Assembly: GCA_000750105.3 (NCBI GenBank)
Contig: JPHH03000058.1
Coordinates: 124,001-188,000 of the forward strand
Source of the DNA: Tolypocladium sp. Sup5 PDA-1
Lineage: Eukaryota; Ascomycota; Sordariomycetes; Hypocreales; Ophiocordycipitaceae
Length of the DNA stretch: 64,000 bases
Direction: 5' to 3'
Under the pieces are notes generated by a model, which saw nothing but the letters and a program-made list of their open reading frames with translations, made no database searches and was not told where the DNA came from. Positions 43,030 through 54,233 of the stretch are shown one piece after another (the first letter of the stretch is position 1; every line of letters starts with the position of its first letter). Both the position numbers and the translations under genes were made by a program.

Positions 43030-45521
43030 ATGGTCCAGCTGTAAGTGAAACCAGTTTCCACGGTCTCCCGATTTCCTCCCTACGGGCAATGCTGATTGCC
43101 GCCTTGACTAGGCCCGCCTCAGTGACAACGCCACTCGCGGGCAAAGAGAACCGATTTGGCCGCCGCACCCAGACACCCGAGTCAATCAGTCGACTTCATA
43201 AGCCGTTTAAATGTCCTGGGGCAGCCGCTCATACACCCGCTTCAGATCGGCCAGCTAGAAAGCGGAGAAGGGTTGATTACAAGGGCACTGATGCCGACGT
43301 CGATGCAGACAAGCCGTACACCAATGACGACCGCCTGGCTCTCGCAACGCGCGACGCGAACAAATTCCCCGTATTTCAGGTCAAGGAAAAGGGTGTCGTC
43401 TTCCGCAAGGCTTTCGCTGTCCCCCTCAAGGACAAAAACACCTCCGCTTACAACCCTTCCCGCCCTCCCCCGACGCTCGGCCTCAGGCAAGGTGCCGTCT
43501 TCGCCCCGAAGCCGCTCCACGACCCGAGTGGCGAGTTCGCCATTGTACTCTATGACCCGACTCTTGACGATAAACCCAAGGGATCTTCGGAGGTGGAAGT
43601 CAAGAAATGTCAAGAGCCTGAGCCTACACAGAAGCTCGACGCTCCCTTGGTGCACAAGAGCCTGGCTGAGATTCTCGGAATCAAAAAGAAGGTGGACAAC
43701 GATCGCCCCCGGGTGCCTGTTGTCCTTGACCCCAAACTTACAAAAACCCTCCGCCCTCACCAAGTCGAAGGTGTCAAGTTCATGTACCGATGTGTGACGG
43801 GCATGATCGAGGAAAAGGCCAACGGGTGCATCATGGCCGACGAGATGGGCCTGGGAAAGACACTGCAGTGCATCACGCTCATGTGGACCCTGCTAAAGCA
43901 GTCCCCTGATGCCGGCAAGCCGACCATACAGAAGGCCATTGTCGTTTGCCCTGCCAGCTTGGTCAAGAACTGGGCCAACGAACTGACCAAATGGCTCGGT
44001 GCTAACGCTATCACGCCATTTGCCATCGACGGAAAGGCCACCAAGGAGGAGTTGACGCGACAGCTTCGTCAATGGGCCATTGCCTCTGGTCGATCCATCA
44101 CACGGCCTGTCATCATAGTCTCCTACGAAACCCTGCGTCTCAACGTGGAGGAGCTCAAGCATACCAAGATTGGGCTCTTGTTTTGCGACGAGGGTCACCG
44201 CCTGAAGAACGCGGATAGCAACACCTTCAGTGCCCTCAACAGTCTCAACGTCTCGCGACGAGTCATTCTCACGGGAACGCCGATCCAAAATGACCTGACT
44301 GAGTACTTCTCGCTCACGAGTTTCGCTAATCCGGACCTGTTGGGCTCTCGGCTTGAATTTCGGAAGCGATTCGAGATCCCCATCCTGCGTGGGCGCGATG
44401 CAGATGCATCCGAGGCGGACCGTCGGCGGGGAGATGAGTGCACGGCAGAACTTCTCGGCATTGTCAACAAGTTCCTCATCCGGCGGACCAACGACATCTT
44501 GTCCAAGTACTTGCCTGTCAAGTATGAGCACGTCGTGTTTTGCAACATCGCCCCCTTCCAGCTTGATCTGTACAATTACTTCATCACGAGCCCTGACATC
44601 CAAGCCCTCCTCCGTGGCAAGGGCAGCCAGCCGCTGAAGGCAATCAACATTCTCAAGAAGCTATGTAACCACCCGGATCTTTTAAGCCTGTCGGAAGACT
44701 TGCCAGGCTCTGAGGGGTGCTTCCCGGAGATGTATGTCCCGAAGGAGGCGCGCGGGCGAGACCGTGACGTTAAACCTTCATATTCGGGTAAAATGCAAGT
44801 TCTTGATCGGATGCTTGCTCGCATCCGACAGGACACCAACGACAAGATTGTCCTCATCAGCAACTACACGTCGACGCTGGACCTGTTTGAGCGCCTGTGC
44901 AGATCCCGCCAGTACGGCTGCCTTCGGCTCGACGGCACCATGAACGTGAATAAGCGCCAGAAGCTGGTGGACCGGTTCAACGACCCAAGAGGCGAAGAGT
45001 TCGTCTTCCTACTGAGCAGCAAGGCCGGCGGCTGCGGCATTAACCTTATTGGCGCGAACAGGCTGGTGCTTTTCGACCCGGACTGGAACCCGGCTGCTGA
45101 CCAGCAGGCGCTGGCGCGAGTGTGGCGCGACGGCCAGAAGAAGGACTGCTTCGTCTACCGCTTCATCGCGACAGGGACGATTGAGGAGAAGATATTCCAA
45201 CGCCAGTCGCACAAGCAGAGCCTGTCGTCTTGCGTTGTCGACTCGGCTGAGGACGTCGAGCGTCATTTCTCGCTCGACAGCCTCCGGGAGCTCTTCCAGT
45301 ACCGGCCAGGCACGACAAGCGACACCCACGATACTTTCAAGTGCAAGAGATGTAAGCCGGACGGTAAGCAGTTCATCAAGGCGCCTGCGATGTTGTATGG
45401 CGATACAAGCACGTGGAATCACTTCGTCAACAGCGGACTACAGCCCATTCAGGATCTGTTGCTGCGACAGGAGTGTGGCCTACCAGAAGTATCGGCCGTG
45501 TTCCAATACATCTCGCACTAA
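43030..45521 (+). CDS. RAD54: DNA repair translocase RAD54 (MUS-25)
   Basis: Two exons (43030-43040, 43112-45521) give 806 aa. The 11-nt first exon (MVQ plus CT) is inferred from ATG GTC CAG CT followed by GTAAGT and a CTAG acceptor, giving MVQLPASVTTPLAGKENRFG. Rad54 is a Snf2-family ATPase that remodels Rad51 filaments and drives strand invasion in homologous recombination. Walker A is DEMGLGKT at 247-254 and Walker B is DEGH at 363-366. LTGTPIQNDLTEYFSL, SKAGGCGINLIGANRLVLFD and ARVWRDGQKKDCFVYRF are the later helicase motifs. The C-terminus has the Rad54-typical cysteine cluster (CKRCKPDGKQF). The first-exon call is less certain than the rest; an in-frame ATG at 43089 would give an alternative start inside the intron. 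The promoter has CACGTG and paired ACGCG cores. Confidence 0.95.
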
Positions 45522-45938
45522 TGAGGCGAGCGGCAAGGCGGCGGGATGGGATGGGAGGGTGCCGGGAGGCGAGTTGCTCGGAAGATTTACATTGCTGCCG
45601 AGACCGTGCTGGCGGCGACGACTATGGCGGAGACGGTCAGAAACGAGTTCATAGATAGATATCAGAGCGCTGTAGAACCGGAATGGGAAAATGGAACACG
45701 TCCCTACCTTTATTACATTCTTCAGACAAAGCACATGCGCACATACACAGAGCCCGCGTCAAGGTAGGCGGGCTGGCAGCGACACGTCTGGGTCACTGGA
45801 GCTAGAGACGAGTCGGTTTGAAGCTTGTAATATTTCTGGTTTTGTCTTTCCGCTTCCCCTCGTTTCTTGATACAAGGGAGGACTAGGCTATCTACATTTG
45901 AACTTTGCGTAGCTTCCGCCCAGTCCAGCCGGCAGAGC
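45522..45938. other. Convergent 3' regions RAD54 / CFEM-like gene
   Basis: 417 bp with no gene. AT-richer stretches near 45700-45730 and 45820-45900 could carry polyadenylation signals of the two genes. Confidence 0.6.
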
Positions 45939-46438
45939 TTAGATGGGGTGGCCCGCGGCCTTGCACTTGTCCACGGCCCACTGGTGGGCCTTCAGGCTGT
46001 TTTGTGTATCGGGTCAGCGTATGTGTCAAGTCGGGTTGGGGGGAATGGGCTTGGGTGTGTGCATCAAATCACGGTACCCGCACAAGGCAAGCAACGTGGC
46101 GGCATGAAAACAGCTTGACGGCACAACGTGGGAGTGAGGGTGCGCATAGCGTACATGTCGTCTCCCTTGCCCTTGCTAGCAACACAGTTGGTGACAGCGC
46201 TGATGTATTCCTTGGACCTGCGCCACATAATGTCAGCATTCATCTGCGAGGCATCACCATGTCCCTGGGAGAGGGGCGGAGCTTACTGGCACAGGCAGGC
46301 ATAATCGTTCTTGTCCTTGCAGCCCGACTTGGGGAAGCTGTCGACGAAGCAGGGCTTGGCGCTCTCGGGCAGGCCAGAGAGGTCCTGAGCCGTGGCAGCA
46401 ACGGCGAAGAGGGCGAGGACGGCGGCCTTGAACTGCAT
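45939..46438 (-). CDS. Small secreted CFEM-like cysteine-rich protein
   Basis: Three exons (46438-46287, 46217-46155, 45996-45939) give 90 aa. MQFKAAVLALFAVAATAQ is a signal peptide. The mature part reads DLSGLPESAKPCFVDSFPKS, then GCKDKNDYACLCQ, SKEYISAVTNCVASKGKGDD and a tail ending VDKCKAAGHPI. Spacing and the YACLC core match the fungal CFEM domain, found in secreted or GPI-anchored proteins and, in some species, heme-binding proteins. Only six of the usual eight cysteines are present: the PxC of the first position is PES, and the cysteine normally 3-4 residues after CV is missing. There is no GPI signal, so it is probably free in the medium or wall. A TATATAAAG box (46572-46580) lies 134 bp upstream. 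Exon 3 is chosen because it gives the last cysteine. Confidence 0.85.
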
Positions 46439-46571
46439 GCTGAGCGGTGGTGGTGGTGTTGGGGGTGATGAAACTGTATTTATTTTCGTTGGAAGTGAAG
46501 GAGTCGAGCGAATGCTTGGATGATGCTGTTTGGTCAGGAGACGAGAACGAGCAGAGGGGTCGTCGACGGCC

Positions 46572-46580
46572 CTTTATATA
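46572..46580 (-). promoter_or_regulatory. TATA box of CFEM-like gene
   Basis: TATATAAAG on the minus strand, 134 bp before the ATG, in an otherwise GC-rich region. Confidence 0.6.
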
Positions 46581-49109
46581 CTTGTTCGGGTGTCCAGCGG
46601 TTGCAAGGGGGCTACTCGGGAGGTTACCAGAGTAGAACCTTGCAGTAGTGCATACGTACATAGTTAGGTTGGTAGGCACGGAGGAGATAGCCAGACCAGA
46701 CCAGACAAGACAAGCAGATGGGGCCATGAGGCTTTGTGCTTGTTGATCTAATCCCCACCATGATGATGAGGTCGGGGCCGGTTCAGCGCGGCTCGGACGT
46801 CGACACATTACGGCCCCAGCCCCGGCCCCGGTATGTCGTTCTTTCTGGCAATCATAGAAGTCTATCTGTCTGCCTGTACATATGGGACCGCTGGAGTCAT
46901 GATCGTCGCATGAGGCGTCGTCAGTGGAGAGACGGGGATCAGATGATCAGCTCGAGTCGCCGAGCTGGCTTCGTATTGGTCTGTATCTGCGCGACCTTTG
47001 ACAGAATAAGATCGAATCACATGAAGCCGGACAGAAGGCACCTTGCCCAACATACTTTCTTTCCTGGTTTTCGCTGGCAATGGCTGGCTTACATGCTACC
47101 CAAGATGCACTGTAGCTTGATATGATGTCGTGCCGTACGGAGTACGGAGTACTGGTCACCACACTGCCAGCAAACAACTCCAACCACTGCATCGTGGGCA
47201 AGGCAATGAATTCAACGAATGCCTACAAACGCCGACTACCTACCTTACCTACCTGCTGCAAAAGACACAGGTCGAAGAAAACGAAGACCTCGGCAGCACA
47301 TGAATGCCTTGCACGATTCGTTTGTGCTGTGGCTGTTTCTCTCTAATTGACTGATCCATCAACCTCTCTGGTCTGCGCTTCGTTTCGCTTGTGCTGTGCT
47401 TCTCCAGCTCGCGTTCCACGAAAGGCATGGATGGGCGATGTACGGAGTATGTCCGTCGGTGATGACACCGACTGCGACGCTGCTCCACCGCAGGCACGCC
47501 TGTCCCACCAAGCTTCAGCTCTTCATTTCGCTTTACCTCAAACTTTTGGCTGTCCACTCCTGTTGACGCTTCTTGCTTGGGTATCTTGGTTGCCGTGGGG
47601 GCATTGCAAGCTTTACGCTGCCGCCCACCGCCATCATCGCAGCTCAACTCAAAAGGAAAAGGGGTAAAGGGATGATCCGACCCTAGTGGCTCGGCTGATG
47701 ATCCGTGGATCTCCAACTCTCCCCCACGTCATCCTGGGCGACTCCGTACGTCAACCACGCCCCACTCAAACACAGCCAGATCGTGGGGTATTACAACTCC
47801 ACCGACAGTTGCGTTAGTACCACCATGTATGTACTACGGAGCACCAAGTCATGTATCCGTCCTTACCGGGCAACAAGACACGGACTGGGTCCGCGCCGAT
47901 TGGGTCGTCGGCATGTCGTGAAACAAACAACCGTAGTGGCAACCGAGGTTGCCCAGATCCGAGGCAGCGAGCTTGTTGCTTGCTTAACTGACAACGGAAC
48001 AGACCAACTGACGCACTGTGTTCCACCTTTGTGGCCCTCGCCGTCTGCGGGAGCATGGGGCAAAGAGTCCAGGGACTTGGGGAAGCATGGGAGGCAAGGA
48101 GGATCCAACCACACACAGCCTGGGACCGTTGCTGGGACCGTTGCTGCGTGTACGGGCACGTAGGCCTACGAGGCAACTGTTCCGGCCGCTCCGCGTTTCA
48201 CTCTTTGCCTCGCTCGCTTCTCCGTCAATCCGTCAATCCGTTGCTCCATCTCGGGGTATGTACGGATACTATAGTATCTACACGTTGCCTTGTCCGGGGT
48301 TGGCATGTGCGTAGACTTGCACGCGGGGCGTACCCAATCCGGTAATCCAAACCTGCTCGGCGTCAGCTGAGGCCCAGCAGCACCGCAAATACCTTACATT
48401 GTCCGTCGATTGGTCAGTCATCGCCAAGACTCAGACCCAAGGGACTTCAGAGTCCCTGCACCAGCTGACTGCTGGTCGCGTGTGCTGTGCTGTCTTGTCG
48501 TCTCCTCTCTTCGTTTTGCAGGCAAGCAAGCAAGCTACCCGCGACTCGGTCAGTATCTAGACTGAGATTTCTTGTTCCACGTTTACAAAGAATGTTCCAA
48601 CGTTGCCCGGGTAAAGCGCTTGGCTTTCTGGGGGACCGCCAATGATGTGTTGACTTCTCTACTTCCATGGGTGGCTTGCACACACACCTAAATGTCCGAG
48701 CGCAAGCTCTCATGCTGGAGGGCCTGGGAGGTCCCATACTAATAAAATAGGCAGGGTTACAAGTCTAGATTAGGAAGATCGGGCCGTAGGCCTACCTGAA
48801 GGTAATGTACCTAGGGTAAGGCAGTTCTAGCTTTTCGGCGTTGCGGGGACTAACTTGAACCTAATGTGTAACTTTATTTGAGGTACTTTGACCTTTCAGT
48901 ACCCTCCTTTCTATCATGTAGCATCTGTGTGTATATGGTGATATTAAGTCAGTTCTCACGCGAGAACGCTTGCCTGAGTTGCCACGTACAGCCCAAGCCC
49001 CTGCGCCTCTCCGCAAGGCAGCCTTTTACTTGCGCCTGCATGTGAGAAAGAAAAAAATTACTTCTGTGGCCATGCGGTTGCCTGAACCCTGTTGGTCGAC
49101 GGATTTCAC

Positions 49110-49119
49110 ATATATAAAT
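49110..49119 (+). promoter_or_regulatory. TATA-like box upstream of orphan gene
   Basis: ATATATAAAT lies about 215 bp upstream of the orphan gene's ATG. Position and sequence are suitable for a TATA element with a leader of roughly 180 nt. A CT-rich leader follows. Confidence 0.45.
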
Positions 49120-49333
49120 CACGAACTAGAAGTAGGCGAGGGGAGAGGGACAGACCGCAACCAACCTGGAACATATCAGTCGCTCAGCCATCTGACGACG
49201 CACAACCGTCTTCCCTGCCTTCGTATAACCGCCCTAACCTCTTGACTTTTTGCATACCCAAGTATATTGCACGAGAGCCTTTTCTTCGTCTTCTTGCACC
49301 CCTACTGAGAACCGTCGCGGTCGAGTTTCCAGT

Positions 49334-50428
49334 ATGGGCGGAGAACACTCAAAGCCCGGATGCTTCAAGATCTGGGTAGGGTCGACCCAGCTGGGGTCCA
49401 TTATTCAGAACACCTTTGGAATGCTTGATGAATCAGACTGCGATTGTCATCCGAGGGGGACTTGCCCCGACGGGGAGCCTTCGATGCCTCCGCTAGAGGA
49501 GTTTATGGACATGAAGCTGCCCAATCATATACATTGTCCGACCCTGGAGGCCTTCCCTGTGCTGCCGCAGCGCCACTCATGGAGAGAATATAAAAAGAAG
49601 AGCAAGTGGGACTGGCGCAAGCGCCAGGACGGATCACCCGAGGCCGAGCAGTATCGCGAGACGGTCCTCGGTGCCTTCGACGGCTTGCCCGCAAACAAGC
49701 AGGGAGCTTTGCAACGCAGCTTTGGCGCGGCCGTGCGACGACTGCGGAGTCGAGACATGGGGGCGGCGTCGGGCAACGACACGGCTGACCATGGCCATGA
49801 GGTTGATCCGCGCCTTGTTCTGGGTCTCCTCCTCGCCGACCCTTACCAGTCAGCTCGGCTAGTCGTCCAGTCGCTCCCCAGGGAAATGGGCAACACTCTT
49901 CTGCGGTGTGCCGAGCGGGCTGTGAACAAGACTCTGGAGCTCACCAGTCTCCAGGAGCCACTCGAGGCGCAGTACGGGGCGTATCTGCAGCACGTCGCCA
50001 ACCAGTGGGTGATGCACACCCCGGCTGGCCTCAGCCGGAACCACGTCGGGCCTCTTATCGCCGGAGGCCCCTATTCGAACGGCTCCTCGATGGCCGGGTT
50101 CGCCGGGGACACGGGCGACGCCGCCGTCAACACCATGTGCGACCAAGTCTACCGCCAAGCCGTCGCCAACGTGGAGCAGCAGGACGACGGCCAGCGGTAC
50201 GTGGCCAGCTACACGGAGATAGTGGCGTCGCTAGAATGGGAGACAGCGACAGCGTGGGACAATAGCTTCCTCGACGCCATGTCGACGCCGCCTACGGCCT
50301 TGGGCGGTCTGAGCTGGGCCGAGAACAACCTGACGGCGGCATTCGGGTCGGCGTTCCCTGCCTTGACAGTGGGCATGGGGTTTTTGACGCTGTCGTTGTA
50401 TACGGGAGCCGGGGGGCAGTGGGCATAA
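49334..50428 (+). CDS. Orphan protein with candidate N-myristoylation signal
   Basis: A single exon of 364 aa that I do not recognise. The chosen ATG (frame extends upstream only through non-ATG codons) gives MGGEHSKPGC. Gly2, Ser6 and the following Lys fit the M-G-x-x-x-S/T consensus for N-myristoyltransferase, and Cys10 could be palmitoylated. Residues 30-60 hold a small cysteine cluster (ESDCDCHPRGTC). About 90-110 is very basic (WREYKKKSKWDWRKRQ). A long, probably helical middle follows (PRLVLGLLLADPYQSARLVV, NTLLRCAERAVNKTLEL). The last 25 residues are hydrophobic (FPALTVGMGFLTLSLYTGAG). There is no signal peptide. The coding status is supported by length, GC-rich third positions and an upstream TATA-like box. 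A membrane-bound or regulatory role is inference only. Confidence 0.7.
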   Translation: MGGEHSKPGCFKIWVGSTQLGSIIQNTFGMLDESDCDCHPRGTCPDGEPSMPPLEEFMDMKLPNHIHCPTLEAFPVLPQRHSWREYKKKSKWDWRKRQDGSPEAEQYRETVLGAFDGLPANKQGALQRSFGAAVRRLRSRDMGAASGNDTADHGHEVDPRLVLGLLLADPYQSARLVVQSLPREMGNTLLRCAERAVNKTLELTSLQEPLEAQYGAYLQHVANQWVMHTPAGLSRNHVGPLIAGGPYSNGSSMAGFAGDTGDAAVNTMCDQVYRQAVANVEQQDDGQRYVASYTEIVASLEWETATAWDNSFLDAMSTPPTALGGLSWAENNLTAAFGSAFPALTVGMGFLTLSLYTGAGGQWA

Positions 50429-51005
50429 TGATGGGAGGAGCCTAGAGGAGAGACGGTTCCATGTTGGGAGTAGTTGGTTGATGGTGATCCATCGAGCACA
50501 AGCAAGCGCCGTGAGCACCCGGCAAGTCGTTGTTATCGTCTGTACGGAGTACTTCGTATAGTATCATGATTAGTACTTCGTATGTATTATATCAAATTAT
50601 CACCACAAGCATGACCTGCTTGCATCATTGTGTCCTGGGCCTAACATGGAGGCGTGTATCAAGAGGCGAGAGCCGTCACCAAAACGGGAACAAGAATCAT
50701 GTGCCAACATTGCAAGGTAAGTTATGGAGTATTACAAGCGAAATTGGGCATTTGTAAATTATAGGGTAGGGTGGCGGAGGCAAGCAAAGCGGTAGGTTGG
50801 GAGAAAGGCAGTGAAACCGTGCTAAAGTCAAATTCGCACCGTCAATAAAACACTGTCCCCTCCTCCACGACATGACACAGCATTTTCTTCCCTCGCTCAC
50901 CCAACCATCCCTCGTCGACACTGCACCACAGGCATCGCACCCACCCAACCCGCCACATAATACCGACACGGATAGTTTGGCCCCGAGGAAGCCAGCGTCA
51001 AAGCC
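50429..51005. other. Intergenic orphan gene to RSA3-like gene
   Basis: No gene. TACGGAGTACTTCGTA and TACTTCGTATG motif copies are at 50543-50583, followed by an AT-rich stretch (50584-50610). Confidence 0.65.
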
Positions 51006-51248
51006 ATGGCCAACCAATGCGACAAGGACGTCCCCGTCGACGCCGACTTCTCATCCTACTGCCTCCAGCGGGCCACGCAGGAGCTCTCCGAAGACCTCAA
51101 CAAGGTCAGAAACGCCGACGACTTCAAGGCCGATTCAATCTCCTTCCTGGTCCATGCTCTTCGACAGGGCGCTGTCCAGTTTTCAACCGAAGACCAGCAG
51201 CGAGTGGTCTCGGACATGGGGAAGGCAAAGGGCGACCCCAGCCGTTGA
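51006..51248 (+). CDS. Minimal RSA3-like ribosome-assembly domain protein
   Basis: A single exon of 80 aa starting MANQCDKDVPVDADFSSYCL. The middle, TQELSEDLNKVRNADDFKAD followed by SISFLVHALRQGAVQF and STEDQQRVV, matches the C-terminal domain of ribosome-assembly protein 3 (pattern: L...DLdklR.a.DF...S...Lv.aLkqG...F). Rsa3 joins early pre-60S particles in yeast. Here only the domain is present, without the long acidic/basic N-terminal region of yeast Rsa3. So it is either a stripped-down orthologue or a paralogue. No introns are needed. The 3' region converges on the YTP1-like gene. Confidence 0.75.
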   Translation: MANQCDKDVPVDADFSSYCLQRATQELSEDLNKVRNADDFKADSISFLVHALRQGAVQFSTEDQQRVVSDMGKAKGDPSR

Positions 51249-52137
51249 TGCATGCACGTACACTACAACCGGGCATTCGACTGGTGCAAGCGTGCCTGCG
51301 CTGTATGCCCCTTCTCGCAAGAGTGCATCTTGCGTGCCCCATCGTGCTGCCACTGCCGCCGAAGCCGCAAGTCGACGAATCCTGGAGAGCCAGCACGGAG
51401 GGACGAGACGAGAGATGGGCAAGACGTACGGAGTACCCATGCATAAAGGGCCAAATATGGCCCCAACGGCAGCACCCTCGCCCTATCAGGGTAGCCGGCT
51501 GCCCTCATCTCCCGGCTGGCCCACATGGCACCGTGTTCAAGCATCAGCATCAGAATCTCGCAACCCAGCATGGAACAGACCCTGACTCTGCCGGGCGGCC
51601 GCACAGCATCGAAACGCCGGCACGCCCGCAACGACACTCACCGGTCCGTGCCGAGGAATCGAGGGCCTGCTGGCCTGCTGGTGACACTTGCCCACCGTCG
51701 AGACGCATGGAGAGACGAGGCAGTATCATATATGTGTGCTGGTCGATCCACACCACCACCACAGCCCAGTTGTGAGCCATTGGGCTCTAGGTAGCTGCTG
51801 TGACTTCAATCTAACTGCAATTCCTCTAACTCCATAATCGTGATCAATGCTATGGCTTATGGCTGCTGCTGCTTTGCTTCCCACGGGCTCCCGCGCTCAA
51901 GTCCAGCAGGGCGAGTGGTATCTAGAGCTCGTCCAACTCGGCCGCCTCGTCCATTTCGTGAAGGGTATCTCGACCAGTAATGAAAGGACTAAGAGAAGAA
52001 ACCAAGAAAAAAGGCCTGCTACTTCCACGATGCGGCATCAGCCATCGGCCAGCCCTGGCACACACCTCGCTGGATCATCAGTCAACCCTGCCTGGCCCCC
52101 AGTTGCCGCCTGCGCTGTCTGCACCGGCCAGGGCGCC
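51249..52137. other. Convergent 3' regions RSA3-like / YTP1-like
   Basis: 889 bp with no gene. A TACGGAGTAC motif lies at 51429-51438. Frames here are compositional. Confidence 0.6.
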
Positions 52138-54233
52138 TTAGGGGAAGGCCCGCGCCGCGCCGCGCCGTTCTTTGCGAGTGGCCCATCCCTTGATGGCGAG
52201 CACCATGACCTCCCAGGCCATCAACATGCCCACAAGCCCCATAGTAATGGTGTATACGAACATGGCGTCCAGGTCGTAATGGATCATTCCGGTGATTGTG
52301 TCGGAGCTCTGTAGCTGGTCAGAAGCCGTGGGTCAGGAAGACATGGGAGGGAAATGCCACCGGCCAAACTCACACTTGCCATGAAGATGATGCCGCCGGC
52401 GATGAGGCCAAACGAAGCCAGGAGCTCGGTGGGCGGCCGAGACGGCAAGACAGACCTGGGCGGACGGAGAAACACGAGGACGTAGGTCAGGCCCCGGGTA
52501 AACGAAGCGCCCAGCAGAAGGTTGCCCCATTGCTTGTGGACCATGCTGGAGATCATGGTCGACTGGTGGTGGGAGCTCATCATGACGCCCAGCAACAGGA
52601 TGACGAGCGCCGGAACCGGGTTCATGGAGAACTCGTATGTCGCCGGGGGCTTCCGCTGCTGTCGTTCCTCATCGGAGGATGTATCATCAGCCGCGACCTC
52701 GGACACGCCAGTGTTGAGCAGGTCGCGAATCCTGGGGGACTCGATGAGCATACCGCACTGCGTCGCCGTTAGCATTCACACTGGGCTCGCGGCGGGCTGG
52801 TTGGGGCTCACCAAACCGCCACCGATGAACAAGACAGTGATTGCCATGTGCTCCAAGTCCTGGGCGCTCCACTCGCCGCCCGAGCTGCCCAGGTGCTCGA
52901 GGAAGATGTTGGTTGAGCCATAAAAGAAGATGAGGGCGCTCTCAACAAACTCGGCCGTCGGGCGCCACTTGTGCTGCTGCATCCGCGGACGCATGTTCCA
53001 GGCCCAGCCGAGCTCACCGAAGCTTCCGGACCAACGACCGAGAGTAAACAGGCCGAGCCAGAAGAACACGCCGCCCTTGACCCAGTGGGCGAGTCCGCTG
53101 AAGATTCCGTCGCCCTCCTGTTGCGAGACATGGCGAGTTAGCGACTACCATGCAATACTTGCACATGCCGGCCCCCTTGGCGGGACAGAAGGCGGCGGCG
53201 GCGGCGGCGGCGGAGTACTCACAAAGAACCGGCCAAAGGTAGCAATTCCAGTGGTGAGGGCGACGAAGCCAAAGGGTAGAATGATGCGATCGACGAGTCG
53301 GTACAACAAGTCGAGATACTTCCAGGCTCTCGAAGAGACGGCCGTGGCCGCCTTGGAAGCCAGCGGGCTCGCCGGAGCGTCAGAGGACAGGGGCGTGTCG
53401 TCGAAGTGGTCGTCGCCTTGGTCGCCCCGATCGTACTCGTCCTTGCGGGGCCTGGGCGTTGGAAGGCCTTCGTCGTCGTCGAGGATGGACACCGAGCTAC
53501 TACGCAGCGACTCCGTGTTTGGCTCGCTGCCCTGGCCACTGTCGTTGGACATGCGGTAGCCGCCATCGACGGGGTCCGGCGAGACGGGCATGAACGCCAG
53601 GCTCTCCGTAGAGCGCCGAGAGCGCTGGCCGCTGACAGCTCCGGCAACCCAACCAACCAAGCTCACCAGGACCTGGGCGGAAACGACCCAAGTGACGACC
53701 CAGCCGAGCTTGTGGTGGGCATTGTTGGGGTACAGGTCTGGGGTCCGGGAGTTGTAGATGGTTGCCAGGAGAAGACCGAGGGCGTTTGTGGCCAGGAAGG
53801 CGAATTGCGAGGCAAGAGTGTAGCAAGACTTGGCCAGGGACAGCATTACAGCTGCGGAGAGAAGGGTGTCAGTCAGTAAGCTGAAGTGCCATGGATCGCA
53901 GTATCACGCTGTTGTGGGGGTATCGTGGCTGGGAGGAGAAGGGGTGATGTATAATATGATATCCATCCACGTACCGACAGGGAGGACAAAAACCCAGGCG
54001 AGGACCATGAGGACGATGTGGGCATAGACGAGGCCAGCATGATCTGGATGGGCAAAGTAGGTTGGCGGGTAGTCGGCTTCGCCCGTCGGAAGAGCGGATT
54101 CGTTGCCATGGCCATGACCATGGACGGTCACGCCAGCATCTCCATCTGGGTGGCCGAGAGCTACTTGGGCGAAGAGCAGTCCAAGCGCGAGCGCGCCGGC
54201 GTAGGTTGGCTGCAGGGTGGCGATGGATTTCAT
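52138..54233 (-). CDS. YTP1/DUF2427-type multispanning membrane protein
   Basis: Five exons (54233-53975, 53851-53223, 53117-52812, 52757-52374, 52314-52138) give 584 aa. A signal peptide (MKSIATLQPTYAGALALGLL) is followed by a His-rich segment (HGHGHG) and the DUF2427 part (AHPDHAGLVYAHIVLMVLAW). A Ser/Asp-rich loop occupies about 150-225. The Ytp1 domain follows, with GDGIFSGLAHWVKGGVFFWL, LGWAWNMRP, MSSHHQSTMISSMVHKQWG and a final membrane helix. Conserved histidines in membrane segments have led others to compare Ytp1 with cytochrome b561-like proteins; function is not established. A GGC trinucleotide run sits inside intron 2 (about 53191-53213). All five junctions are in frame and recover the expected protein. 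Confidence 0.9.

Larger units (their letters stand above)
46439..49333. other. Divergent intergenic region CFEM-like gene / orphan gene
   Basis: 2.9 kb without a supportable gene. There are TACGGAGTA-type motifs at about 47134-47152, 47441 and 47828, a 12-bp direct repeat (TGGGACCGTTGC, twice at about 48120-48145), and TATA-like boxes serving each flanking gene. Confidence 0.65.
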
